From positions 91,793 to 155,792 of the forward strand of contig NZ_JAMWEG010000015.1 in assembly GCF_025460765.1 (NCBI RefSeq): 64,000 nucleotides of DNA, written 5' to 3'. The DNA is from Micromonospora sp. MA102 (GTDB lineage Bacteria; Actinomycetota; Actinomycetes; Mycobacteriales; Micromonosporaceae). A program made the translations under genes and the position numbers. Below the pieces are notes generated by a model, which saw nothing but the letters and a program-made list of their open reading frames with translations, was not told where the DNA came from and did no database searches. Positions within the stretch are counted from its first letter, which is position 1. Each line of letters opens with the position of its first letter. Positions 8,015 through 15,722 of this stretch are shown here, piece by piece.

Positions 8015-9373
8015 TCACATGCTCGCGATGAGCCGCTCCACCCGCTCGTCGTACGCCCGGAACGGGTCCTTGCACAGCACCGTGCGCTGCGCCTGGTCGT
8101 TCAGCTTCAGGTGCACCCAGTCGACGGTGAAGTCCCGCCGCTTCTCCTGGGCGTGCCGGATGAACTCGCCGCGCAGCCGCGCCCGGGTGGTCTGCGGCGG
8201 GGTTTCCTTCGCCTCGAAGATCTCCGGGTCGGTGGCCACCCGGTCCACCTCGCCGCGCCGCTCCAGCAGCCCGTAGAGCCCCCGGCCGCGCCGCAGGTCG
8301 TGGTAGGCCAGGTCCATCTGCGCCACCCGCGGGTGCGACAGCGGTAGGTCGTGCTTGCGCTGGTAGCGCTCGATCAGCCGCAGCTTCGTCACCCAGTCGA
8401 TCTCCCGGGACACCGGGTCCAGGTCGCCGGTCTCCACGGCCCGCAGCACCCGCGCCCACAGGTCCACCACCCGCTTCGCGGTCTGGTCGCCGCCGCGGCG
8501 CTCCACGAACTCGGTCGCCTTCGCCAGGTATTCCTGCTGGATGTCCAGCGCCGAGACCTCCTTGCCGGAGGCCAGCCGCACCTTGCGTCGCCCGGTGATG
8601 TCGTGGGACACCTCCCGGATCGCACGGATCGGGTTCTCCAGCGTCAGGTCCCGCATCACCACGCCGGCCTCGATCATCCGCAGCACGATGTCGGCCGTGC
8701 CGACCTTCAGCAGCGTGGTGACCTCGTTCATGTTCGAGTCGCCGACGATCACGTGCAGCCGCCGGTAGCGCTCGGCGTCGGCGTGCGGCTCGTCCCGGGT
8801 GTTGATGATGGGCCGGCTGCGGGTGGTCGCCGAGGAGACGCCCTCCCAGATGTGCTCGGCCCGCTGCGACAGGCAGTAGACCGCACCGCGCGGCGTCTGG
8901 AGCACCTTGCCGGCGCCGCAGATCAACTGGCGGGTGACCAGGAACGGGATCAGCACGTCGGCCAGCCGGCCGAACTCGCCGTGCCGGGACACCAGGTAGT
9001 TCTCGTGGCAGCCGTACGAGTTGCCGGCCGAGTCGGTGTTGTTCTTGAACAGGTAGATCTCGCCCGCGATGCCCTCGTCGTGCAGCCGCTTCTCCGCGTC
9101 GACGAGCAGCCCTTCCAGGATCCGCTCCCCCGCCCGGTCGTGGGCCACCAGGTCGGTCACCGAGTCGCACTCCGGCGTCGCGTACTCGGGGTGCGAGCCC
9201 ACGTCCAGGTAGAGGCGGGCTCCGTTGCGCAGGAAGACGTTGCTCGACCGGCCCCACGACACCACCCGCCGGAACAGGTACCGCGCGACCTCGTCGGGGG
9301 ACAGTCGACGTTGCCCGCGATAGGTGCAGGTGACGCCGTACTCGGTTTCGAGGCCGAAGATTCGCCGCTCCAT
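8015..9373 (-). CDS. pafA: Pup--protein ligase PafA
   Basis: PafA couples the C-terminal Glu of Pup, produced by Dop deamidation, to target lysines using ATP and marks them for the proteasome. The 452-residue product starts MERRIFGLETEYGVTCTY, carrying the family's N-terminal GxETEYG catalytic motif. It contains KNNTDSAGNSYGCHENYLV and RPIINTRDEPHADAERYRRLHVIVGDSN blocks shared with Dop. The length matches the family. Unlike the common prcA-pafA adjacency, a divergent sugar-nucleotide dehydratase gene lies between prcA and pafA. Confidence 0.97.
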   Translation of the reverse strand: MERRIFGLETEYGVTCTYRGQRRLSPDEVARYLFRRVVSWGRSSNVFLRNGARLYLDVGSHPEYATPECDSVTDLVAHDRAGERILEGLLVDAEKRLHDEGIAGEIYLFKNNTDSAGNSYGCHENYLVSRHGEFGRLADVLIPFLVTRQLICGAGKVLQTPRGAVYCLSQRAEHIWEGVSSATTRSRPIINTRDEPHADAERYRRLHVIVGDSNMNEVTTLLKVGTADIVLRMIEAGVVMRDLTLENPIRAIREVSHDITGRRKVRLASGKEVSALDIQQEYLAKATEFVERRGGDQTAKRVVDLWARVLRAVETGDLDPVSREIDWVTKLRLIERYQRKHDLPLSHPRVAQMDLAYHDLRRGRGLYGLLERRGEVDRVATDPEIFEAKETPPQTTRARLRGEFIRHAQEKRRDFTVDWVHLKLNDQAQRTVLCKDPFRAYDERVERLIASM

Positions 9374-9491
9374 GATGTGACATTAGCCGCCCGGGGCCCC
9401 GGATGGGCAGCGCTCAACCCACTGGTCTCATCCGCACCGGGCCGGGCATTCCCCGCGTTCGCACCTCCCACGGCCGGGTACGGTCCCAGCC

Positions 9492-10469
9492 GTGAGAATC
9501 CTCGTCACCGGCGGCGCCGGCTTCATCGGCTCGGCGTACGTCCGGCGGCTGCTCACCGGTGCCGAGCCGGACCTCACGGCGGACGCCGTCACCGTGCTCG
9601 ACGCCTACACCTACGCCGCCACCGAGGGCGCCCTCGACCCCGTCCGCGCCGACCCGAGGCTGCGGATCGTCCGCGGCGACATCCGCGACCCCGCCCTGGT
9701 CGACGCCACCGTCGCCGGCCACGACGTCGTCGTGCACTTCGCCGCCGAGTCGCACGTGGACCGCTCCATCGCCGCCGCCGCCGACTTCGTGACCACCAAC
9801 GTGGTCGGCACCCAGACCCTGCTCGACGCGGCCCTGCGCCACGGGGTGCGCCGCTTCGTGCAGGTTTCCACCGACGAGGTGTACGGGTCCATCGCCACCG
9901 GTGCCTGGACCGAACAGGCCCCGCTCGACCCCAGCTCCCCGTACTCGGCCAGCAAGGCCGCCGGCGACCTGCTCGCGCTGGCCTACCACCGCACCCACGG
10001 CCTCGACGTCGTGGTCACCCGCGGCGCCAACACCTACGGGCCCTACCAGTACCCCGAGAAGATCATCCCGCTGTTCGTCACCAACCTGCTCGACGGGCAC
10101 GACGTGCCCCTCTACGGCGACGGCGGCAACGTGCGGGACTGGCTGCACGTCGACGACCACTGCCACGGCGTCACGCTCGCCCAGACCCGCGGCCGGGCCG
10201 GCGGCGTCTACCACCTGAGCGGCGGCGCGGAACTCACCAACCGGGAACTCACCGGCCGGCTGCTCGCCGCGTGCGGCACCGGCTGGGAGCGGGTCCGGCC
10301 GGTCGCCGACCGCAAGGGCCACGACCGCCGGTACGCCCTGGACTGCGCCACCACCCGCCGCGAGCTCGGCTGGACCCCCGCGGTCGACCTCGACCACGGG
10401 TTGGCCGCCACCGTCGACTGGTACCGGGCCAACCGCTCCTGGTGGACGCCCCTGAAGCCGCACCGCTGA
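9492..10469 (+). CDS. dTDP-glucose 4,6-dehydratase-like NAD-dependent enzyme
   Basis: This 325-residue short-chain dehydrogenase has the NAD-binding motif GGAGFIGSAY at the N-terminus. It also has STDEVYG with the catalytic Thr-Asp-Glu, and YSASKAAGD with the Tyr-xxx-Lys pair. These together are the RmlB signature: oxidation at C4, water loss from C5-C6, and reduction at C6 of dTDP-glucose. No other rml genes are nearby, so its pathway (rhamnose or a secondary-metabolite deoxysugar) cannot be read from context. The GTG start at 9492 begins VRILVTGGAGFIG. It stands alone, opposite in direction to the proteasome genes around it. Confidence 0.9.
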   Translation: MRILVTGGAGFIGSAYVRRLLTGAEPDLTADAVTVLDAYTYAATEGALDPVRADPRLRIVRGDIRDPALVDATVAGHDVVVHFAAESHVDRSIAAAADFVTTNVVGTQTLLDAALRHGVRRFVQVSTDEVYGSIATGAWTEQAPLDPSSPYSASKAAGDLLALAYHRTHGLDVVVTRGANTYGPYQYPEKIIPLFVTNLLDGHDVPLYGDGGNVRDWLHVDDHCHGVTLAQTRGRAGGVYHLSGGAELTNRELTGRLLAACGTGWERVRPVADRKGHDRRYALDCATTRRELGWTPAVDLDHGLAATVDWYRANRSWWTPLKPHR

Positions 10470-10508
10470 CGGGGGCCGGGCCCGCGACCCGGCACCCGGC
10501 CGGCGGCG

Positions 10509-11345
10509 TCACTCCTCGGGCTGCTCCTCCTGCGGCTGACCCTCCAGGTCGGCCGAGCCCGCCGACGTGGTCGGCTTCTTCGCCTCCTCCGTCGGCACCG
10601 TCGGGGTCTTCGCCCGCCCGGCCGCCGGCGCCGCGTCCGCGCTCGCGTCGCCGTCCAGCAACGCGGTCAGCGCCGCCCCGGTGATCCGCCGGAACGTCCG
10701 CCCCACCCGGCGCCGGTCCAGGACCGCCACCTCCAGCTGGTTCGCCGCGATCGTGCGCGCCGCCCCGCCCTCGCCGCCGACGCTGCTCAGCGCCTTCATG
10801 GCCGCCCGCACCGCCTCCGACAACGACATGTCCGGCCGGTGCTCGTTCTTCAGCACCCCGGTGATCGCCTCGGCCTGGCCGCCCATCGCCATCCGGCCCG
10901 GCTCGTCGTTGACCGACCCGTCGTAGGTCAGCCGGTAGAGCGAGTCGTCGTCCGGCGTGGCGCCCACCTCGGCGACGCAGATCTCCACCTCGAACGGCTT
11001 CGACTGCTCGGTGAAGATCGCGCCCAGCGTCTGCGCGAACGCGTTCGCCAGGCCCAGCCCGGTCACGTCCCGCCGGTCGTAGCTCAGGCCGTTCAGGTCG
11101 GCCATCCGCACCCCGGCCCGGCGCAGGTTCTCGAACTCGTTGTACCGGCCCACCGCGGCGAAGCCGATCCGGTCGTAGATCTCACTGACCTTGTGCAGGG
11201 TGCTGGACAGGTTCTCCGCGACGAAGAGCACCCCGCCCTCGTAACTCAGGACCACCGCGCTGCGGCCCCGGGCGATGCCCTTGCGAGCCAGCTCGGAACG
11301 GTCGCGCATGATCTGCTCGGGCGAGGCGTAGAACTGCATGGCCAC
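10509..11345 (-). CDS. prcA: Proteasome subunit alpha
   Basis: PrcA forms the outer heptameric rings of the 20S proteasome that gate substrate entry. The 278-residue product starts at a GTG (11345) with GGAG upstream and reads VAMQFYASPEQIMRDRSELA, the alpha-type N-terminal gate and helix. YNEFENLRRAGVRMAD and GQAEAITGVL are typical. The C-terminal 50 residues are a low-complexity tail rich in Ala, Pro, Thr and Glu, as in other actinobacterial PrcA. It follows prcB by 61 bases on the same strand. Confidence 0.97.
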   Translation of the reverse strand: MAMQFYASPEQIMRDRSELARKGIARGRSAVVLSYEGGVLFVAENLSSTLHKVSEIYDRIGFAAVGRYNEFENLRRAGVRMADLNGLSYDRRDVTGLGLANAFAQTLGAIFTEQSKPFEVEICVAEVGATPDDDSLYRLTYDGSVNDEPGRMAMGGQAEAITGVLKNEHRPDMSLSEAVRAAMKALSSVGGEGGAARTIAANQLEVAVLDRRRVGRTFRRITGAALTALLDGDASADAAPAAGRAKTPTVPTEEAKKPTTSAGSADLEGQPQEEQPEE

Positions 11346-11406
11346 GGCGGCGGTTCTCCTTCGGGCGCTGTGCTGCGGACTGCTGACTCAGGTGGTGGGA
11401 GCGGGG

Positions 11407-12246
11407 TCAGCCGCCCGGGTTCTCCATCCGGCCGGACACCACGCCCTCGGCGATCGCCGCGGTCTCGGCGTCGGTGAGCCGGTGCGTGCCCTCGGCGGTC
11501 GCGGTCATCACCACCGGGTAGATCCGGCGGGTCAGGTCGGGGCCACCGGTCGCGGTGTCGTCGTCGGCCGCGTCGTAGAGCGCCTCGACGGCCAGCCGGG
11601 TCGCGTCGTCGATCGACAGCCCCGCCCGGAACCGCTTCTTCAGGGCGGACTTGGCGAACAGCGAGCCGGAGCCGATCGCGTCGTAGCCGGTCTCCTCGTA
11701 GGGGCCGCCGGTCACGTCGAAGCTGAAGATCCGCCCGGCGCGGGCCGGGTCGGCGGCGGCCAGGTCGAAGCCGGCGAAGAGCGGGATCACGGCGAGGCCC
11801 TGCATGGCGGCGCCCAGGTTGCCCCGGATCATCGAGGCCAGCCGGTTGGCCTTGCCGTCGAGCGAGAGCATGGCGCCCTCGATCTTCTCGTAGTGCTCCA
11901 GCTCCACCTGGAACAGTCGCATCAGCTCGATGCCGATGCCCGCGGTGCCCGCGATGCCGACCAGCGAGTACGCGTCGGCCGGGTGCACCTTCTCGATGTC
12001 CCGCTGGGCGATCAGGTTGCCCATCGTGGCGCGCCGGTCGCCGGCCATCACCACGCCACCGCTGGCCGAGATGGCCACGATGGTCGTCGCGTGCGGCGCC
12101 AGGTCGGCGGCCATGCCGGGCGGCAGCGGCCGACGGCCGGGCAGCATCTCGGGAGCCACCTTGCTCAGGAACGCTGTGAAGGAGGACGTCCCCGCGTTGG
12201 TGAACACATCTGGAAGACGCCCGGATGGATCAAAACCCGCTGCCAC
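11407..12246 (-). CDS. prcB: Proteasome subunit beta (with propeptide)
   Basis: PrcB carries the proteolytic N-terminal threonine of the 20S core. I place the start at GTG 12246, preceded by GAGAGG, giving 279 residues that begin VAAGFDPSGRLPDVFTN, the usual actinobacterial propeptide. Autocleavage should expose Thr54 (TTIVAISASGGVVMAGDRRA). The residue before it is Ala53 instead of the more usual Gly. An in-frame extension to 12408 looks non-coding. The first 82 bases overlap, in another frame, the end of the endonuclease VII-like gene. Confidence 0.96.
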   Translation of the reverse strand: MAAGFDPSGRLPDVFTNAGTSSFTAFLSKVAPEMLPGRRPLPPGMAADLAPHATTIVAISASGGVVMAGDRRATMGNLIAQRDIEKVHPADAYSLVGIAGTAGIGIELMRLFQVELEHYEKIEGAMLSLDGKANRLASMIRGNLGAAMQGLAVIPLFAGFDLAAADPARAGRIFSFDVTGGPYEETGYDAIGSGSLFAKSALKKRFRAGLSIDDATRLAVEALYDAADDDTATGGPDLTRRIYPVVMTATAEGTHRLTDAETAAIAEGVVSGRMENPGG

Positions 12247-12863
12247 GTGGTTCCTCTCAGGTACGTGATCGCCCTGGCCGGACTCTCGGGGCTGTCCTTG
12301 AACCGGCCAAGACCACCGTTGCAGTTGAAGCAGAGTATCCCGCGCACCCATCCGGTGCGATGATCGTGGTCCAGGTGTTCCGGGTCGGGTGACCCGCAGA
12401 TCGCGCACACGCCACCCTGCTCGGCGAGAAGCTCCTGGAACTCCTTCTCCCCCACGCCGTAGCGCCGGCGCAGGTGGTACTCCCGATTGCCGCCGTGGAG
12501 CCGCTGCTTTGCCTCACGAGTGCGGGTGTTGTGGCCCGGCTTGCAGTAGGTGGCGTAGCCCGTGCTGTCGGAGCGGTTGCGGGGGAAGTCGGCCACGGGC
12601 TTGACGGTTCCACAGTCGGCGTAGGAGCGGTGGCCATCCGGCACTTCCCGCGCCGGCTTCACCTCAGGGTCGTATTGCTCCTTCACCCGCCTGGCGTAGC
12701 TCGCCTTGGAGCGCGCGTTGAAACAAGGCTTGCGGTAGCTGCCGCGACCGCCGGGACGCTTGCTGCTCGCACAGAACTCCTCGAGCGGCTTGAAGTCCCC
12801 GCGGTCGCGACAACGGCGTCGGCCCTTCTGATGATCGAGGGGAAGCGGCATGTCCGTTTCCAC
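12165..12863 (-). CDS. Endonuclease VII-like HNH protein with degenerate N-terminal zinc modules
   Basis: The 232-residue protein has a C-terminal recombination-endonuclease-VII domain (about 125-203). Zinc cysteines are Cys153/Cys156 and Cys178/Cys181, with LDHDH at 164-168 and RGILCFNCN. The fold suggests cleavage of branched DNA, but no substrate is known here. The N-terminus holds two similar modules of the form C-x2-C...KP-x3-F...YCKPC. Each has lost two cysteines: module 1 keeps Cys18 and Cys47, module 2 keeps Cys84 and Cys107. It sits between pup and prcB, nine bases after pup, and overlaps prcB by 82 bases. I recall similar genes at this place in other actinomycetes. Confidence 0.85.
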   Translation of the reverse strand: METDMPLPLDHQKGRRRCRDRGDFKPLEEFCASSKRPGGRGSYRKPCFNARSKASYARRVKEQYDPEVKPAREVPDGHRSYADCGTVKPVADFPRNRSDSTGYATYCKPGHNTRTREAKQRLHGGNREYHLRRRYGVGEKEFQELLAEQGGVCAICGSPDPEHLDHDHRTGWVRGILCFNCNGGLGRFKDSPESPARAITYLRGTTWQRVLIHPGVFQMCSPTRGRPPSQRS

Positions 12864-12872
12864 CCGATACGT

Positions 12873-13079
12873 CTACTGGCCGCCTTTTTGTACGTAGCCT
12901 CGGACGAACTCTTCTGCGTTCTCCTCCAGGACGGAGTCGATCTCGTCGAGCAGGTCGTCGACGTCCTCGGTGATCTCGGCGTGCCGCTCGGCAACCTCGG
13001 GGTTGGCCTGCGCGGTGACCTCCTCGACCTCCTCGTGCGACTTGCCGGACTGGGTCTGGCCGCCTTCTTGGGTCGCCAT
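12873..13079 (-). CDS. pup: Prokaryotic ubiquitin-like protein Pup
   Basis: The 68-residue, acidic, Gln/Glu-rich protein ends in GGQ, the deamidatable form of Pup. Dop converts the final Gln to Glu, after which PafA links it to target lysines. The conserved C-terminal stretch DVDDLLDEIDSVLEENAEEF, which binds the ARC/Mpa coiled coil, is intact. A strong ribosome site (GGAGGAGG) precedes the ATG at 13079. It is first in an apparent transcript with the endonuclease-like gene, prcB and prcA. Confidence 0.98.
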   Translation of the reverse strand: MATQEGGQTQSGKSHEEVEEVTAQANPEVAERHAEITEDVDDLLDEIDSVLEENAEEFVRGYVQKGGQ

Positions 13080-13095
13080 GGTGTGCCTCCTCCAC

Positions 13096-13115
13096 GATCG
13101 CCTGCGATCAACTTA
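13096..13115 (-). promoter_or_regulatory. Candidate pup promoter with overlapping palindrome
   Basis: Reading the minus strand, TAAGTT (13115-13110) fits a -10 box and is followed at once by a perfect 14-base palindrome, GATCGC-AG-GCGATC (13109-13096). The ribosome site and pup ATG come next. Transcription would start inside the palindrome, a position suited to a repressor. No clear -35 box is visible. The assignment is inference. Confidence 0.4.
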
Positions 13116-13131
13116 CCTCGCGCCGACGACG

Positions 13132-13170
13132 AAAAGCCCGTCGCGCGCCGGGTCCCGGCACGGGACGGGC
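13132..13170 (-). terminator. Intrinsic terminator after dop
   Basis: On the minus strand GCCCGTC (13170-13164) pairs with GACGGGC (13142-13136), followed directly by TTTT. It lies 16 bases past the dop stop and separates dop from the pup promoter. Confidence 0.65.
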
Positions 13171-13185
13171 CTTCCGGCATCCGAC

Positions 13186-14703
13186 TCAGCCGCCGGTCAG
13201 CATCTCCAGCAGGTCCTTGGCGGTGTCGCAGCGGTCGAAGAGCGCCCCCACGTGCGCGCGGGTGCCCCGCTCCGGCTCCATCATCGGCACCCGGACCAGC
13301 GACTCCCGGCCCACGTCGAAGATGACCGAGTCCCAGCTCGCGGCGACCACCTCGGAGGCGTACTGGGCGAGGCAGCGGCCACGGAAGTAGGCCCGGGTGT
13401 CCTCCGGCGGCTCGGTCATCGCCGAGCGGGTCTGCTCGTCGGTGAGCAGGGTCTTCATCGAGCCCCGCTGCACCAGCCGGTGGTAGAGGCCCTTCTCCGG
13501 GCGCACGTCCGAGTACTGCAGGTCGACCAGCTGGAGCTTGTGCGAGCCCCAGCCGAGCTTCTCCCGCTCCCGGTAGCCCTCCAGCAGCCGCAGCTTCGCC
13601 ACCCAGTCCAGCTCGTCGGCGCAGAGGAACGCGTCCCGGCCGAGCCGGTCCAGCACGCTCTCCCACCGGTCGAGGACGTCGATGGTCTGGGCGTCGGCGT
13701 CGGCGCCGTAGCGGTCGTCCACGAAGGACCGGACCCGCTCCAGATACGCCCACTGCACGTCCAGCGCCGTCAGCTTGCGGCCGTCGCGCAGCCGCATGAG
13801 GTGCTTGAGCGACGGGTCGTGACTGACCGCGCGCAGCTCGCTGACCGGGTCGGCGATGCCCAGGTCGGAGCCGAGCGCCTTCTCCTCGATCATGGTGAGG
13901 ATCAGCGCCGTGGTGCCGACCTTCAGATAGGTGGAGATCTCGGAGAGGTTGGCGTCGCCGATGATGACGTGCAGCCGGCGGTACTTGTCGGCGTCGGCGT
14001 GCGGCTCGTCCCGCGTGTTGATGATGGGCCGCTTGAGGGTGGTCTCCAGCCCCACCTCGACCTCGAAGAAGTCGGCGCGCTGGGAGATCTGGAAGCCGCT
14101 CTGGCCGCCGTCCTGGCCGATGCCGACCCGGCCGGCGCCGCAGACGATCTGCCGGGTGACGAAGAACGGCGTCAGGTACGCCACGATGTCGGCGAACGGG
14201 GTCTGCCGACGCATCAGGTAGTTCTCGTGGGAGCCGTAGCTGGCGCCCTTGTTGTCGGTGTTGTTCTTGTAGAGGTGGATCGGGTGGGTGCCCGGGATCG
14301 TGGCGGCCCGCTTGGACGCCTCGGCCATCACCCGCTCACCGGCCTTGTCCCAGCGCACCACGTCGAGGGGGTTGGTCACCTCGGGCGTCGAGTATTCGGG
14401 GTGCGCGTGGTCGACGTAGAGGCGGGCGCCGTTGGTGAGTATGACGTTGGCCAGCCCGAGATCCTCGTCGGCGAGCGCCTCGGCCGGGTCGTAGGCCGCC
14501 CCGGAGTAGGTGAAGCCGCGGGCGTCGCGCAGCGGCGACTCCTCCTCGTAGTCCCAGCGGGCCCGGCCGCCCCGGTTGAGTTCCGGCCGCGCCCCGTAGG
14601 CGTTGACCACCTGGGAGGAGGTGACCATCGGGTTGGCTCCGGCCTGGCCGGGCACGGAGATGCCGTACTCGACCTCGGTGCCCATGATCCGTCTAACGCT
14701 CAT
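13186..14703 (-). CDS. dop: Depupylase/Pup deamidase Dop
   Basis: Dop converts Pup-Gln to Pup-Glu and removes Pup from substrates. The 505-residue product reads MSVRRIMGTEVEYGISVPG, with the G-x-E-x-EYG catalytic motif. It contains the Dop/PafA blocks KNNTDNKGASYGSHENYLM and INTRDEPHADADKYRRLHVI. It is longer than PafA mainly because of the Dop-specific insertion near residues 40-75. The ATG at 14703 is used; the ATG six codons later is an alternative. Hairpins on both sides suggest its own transcript. Confidence 0.97.
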   Translation of the reverse strand: MSVRRIMGTEVEYGISVPGQAGANPMVTSSQVVNAYGARPELNRGGRARWDYEEESPLRDARGFTYSGAAYDPAEALADEDLGLANVILTNGARLYVDHAHPEYSTPEVTNPLDVVRWDKAGERVMAEASKRAATIPGTHPIHLYKNNTDNKGASYGSHENYLMRRQTPFADIVAYLTPFFVTRQIVCGAGRVGIGQDGGQSGFQISQRADFFEVEVGLETTLKRPIINTRDEPHADADKYRRLHVIIGDANLSEISTYLKVGTTALILTMIEEKALGSDLGIADPVSELRAVSHDPSLKHLMRLRDGRKLTALDVQWAYLERVRSFVDDRYGADADAQTIDVLDRWESVLDRLGRDAFLCADELDWVAKLRLLEGYREREKLGWGSHKLQLVDLQYSDVRPEKGLYHRLVQRGSMKTLLTDEQTRSAMTEPPEDTRAYFRGRCLAQYASEVVAASWDSVIFDVGRESLVRVPMMEPERGTRAHVGALFDRCDTAKDLLEMLTGG

Positions 14704-14816
14704 CGACCTGCCCGCTCCGCTCGCCCGTCCCGGTCCCCCGTCAGGTCGAGAGTAGTCGCCGCTTCGACGGTAGGTGGCGCGCCGGGCCCCGGCGAGCGCG
14801 GTTCCCTGGTACGCGG

Positions 14817-14850
14817 TGTGGGCGGGACCCCGGTCGTCGCCCCGCCCACA
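14817..14850 (-). terminator. Hairpin terminator after the lipoprotein gene
   Basis: A perfect 10-base stem (TGTGGGCGGG at 14817-14826 with CCCGCCCACA at 14841-14850) lies 15 bases beyond the minus-strand stop at 14865. No U-run follows, as is common in high-GC actinomycetes. Confidence 0.55.
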
Positions 14851-14864
14851 TCCGTTCGAGGGGG

Positions 14865-15629
14865 TCAGAAGAACCGGTACACGTCGGCCGTCGCGTCCTC
14901 GGTCTCCGATGCCTGCGGCGCGCTGATGGCGAGCGGCTCGCCGAAGCTGTGCAGCTTCAACTCGTTTTTGATGACGCCGGCCGTGGTGTCGAAGGTGTAG
15001 GTGAGCAGGGTGAGCCGCCCTTCGGCGTCCAGCGTGGCCTCGAACGGCACCGACTTCTGCTTGAGCACCTTGAACGCCCTCCGCAGGGCCGCGCGCTGGC
15101 TGTCGCTGCTCGCCGCGGCGACGGCCTTCTCGGAGTCGGCGACGCCCGTGTAGCGGCCGTCGCCGGTCCGCTCGGCGGAGACGACCCCGCCGAGGATGCC
15201 GGCCTGCGCCCGGAGGTCGAGACCCTGGGCGAGTTGTCCTTCCGGCCGGAGGCGGTCCCGGTCGAGCTTCAACCAGGGTTTGCCGTCCGATTCGTCCTGC
15301 TGGACGTAGACGGCGTCCTTGGTGGCGACCATGGTGACCGGCTCGGGGGTCTTCATGTGCAGCGTCATCCGGCCGGTGTCGGGTTCGACGGCGGAGCTCA
15401 TGGTGATGTTCTGGCCGGCCACGGTGATGAGGACGTCCAGCTTGACCGTCCCCTCCAGGCTCCGGTCGAAGCCCTGCCGGACCGCGGCAACCGGGTCGGC
15501 CACGACCGTCGCGGCGGTGGAGGCGGACGCCGAGGCGGCCGGCGCGGGGCCGGCGTCGTCGGCGGTGCCGCAGGCGGTCAGCAGGACGGTGAGGCCGAGG
15601 GCCAGGGCCGGGACGAGTGATCTTCGCAC
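14865..15629 (-). CDS. LppX/LprAFG-type lipoprotein
   Basis: The 254-residue product has a lipoprotein signal peptide with lipobox LTAC (Cys20). An Ala/Ser-rich linker follows, then a beta-rich domain with AVRQGFDRSLEGTVKLDVLITV and LKLHSFGEPLAISAP typical of the LppX/LprAFG family. Mycobacterial members carry lipids or glycolipids across the envelope; the cargo here is unknown. It lies between arc and dop on the same strand, with hairpins before and after it. A link to protein degradation is not evident. Confidence 0.85.
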   Translation of the reverse strand: MRRSLVPALALGLTVLLTACGTADDAGPAPAASASASTAATVVADPVAAVRQGFDRSLEGTVKLDVLITVAGQNITMSSAVEPDTGRMTLHMKTPEPVTMVATKDAVYVQQDESDGKPWLKLDRDRLRPEGQLAQGLDLRAQAGILGGVVSAERTGDGRYTGVADSEKAVAAASSDSQRAALRRAFKVLKQKSVPFEATLDAEGRLTLLTYTFDTTAGVIKNELKLHSFGEPLAISAPQASETEDATADVYRFF

Positions 15630-15679
15630 GCGAGGGACCTTAGCGGGCGCGCCGCGCTTTCGTGGCCCACGGGAACGGC

Positions 15680-15714
15680 GGCCGGGGCGGCGCCTGCGCG
15701 GCGCCGCCCCGGCC
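15680..15714 (-). terminator. Strong hairpin terminator after arc
   Basis: A perfect 15-base GC stem (15680-15694 with 15700-15714) and five-base loop lies just past the arc stop at 15723 on the minus strand. It implies arc is transcribed largely alone. Confidence 0.65.
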
Positions 15715-15722
15715 GGTCGATC

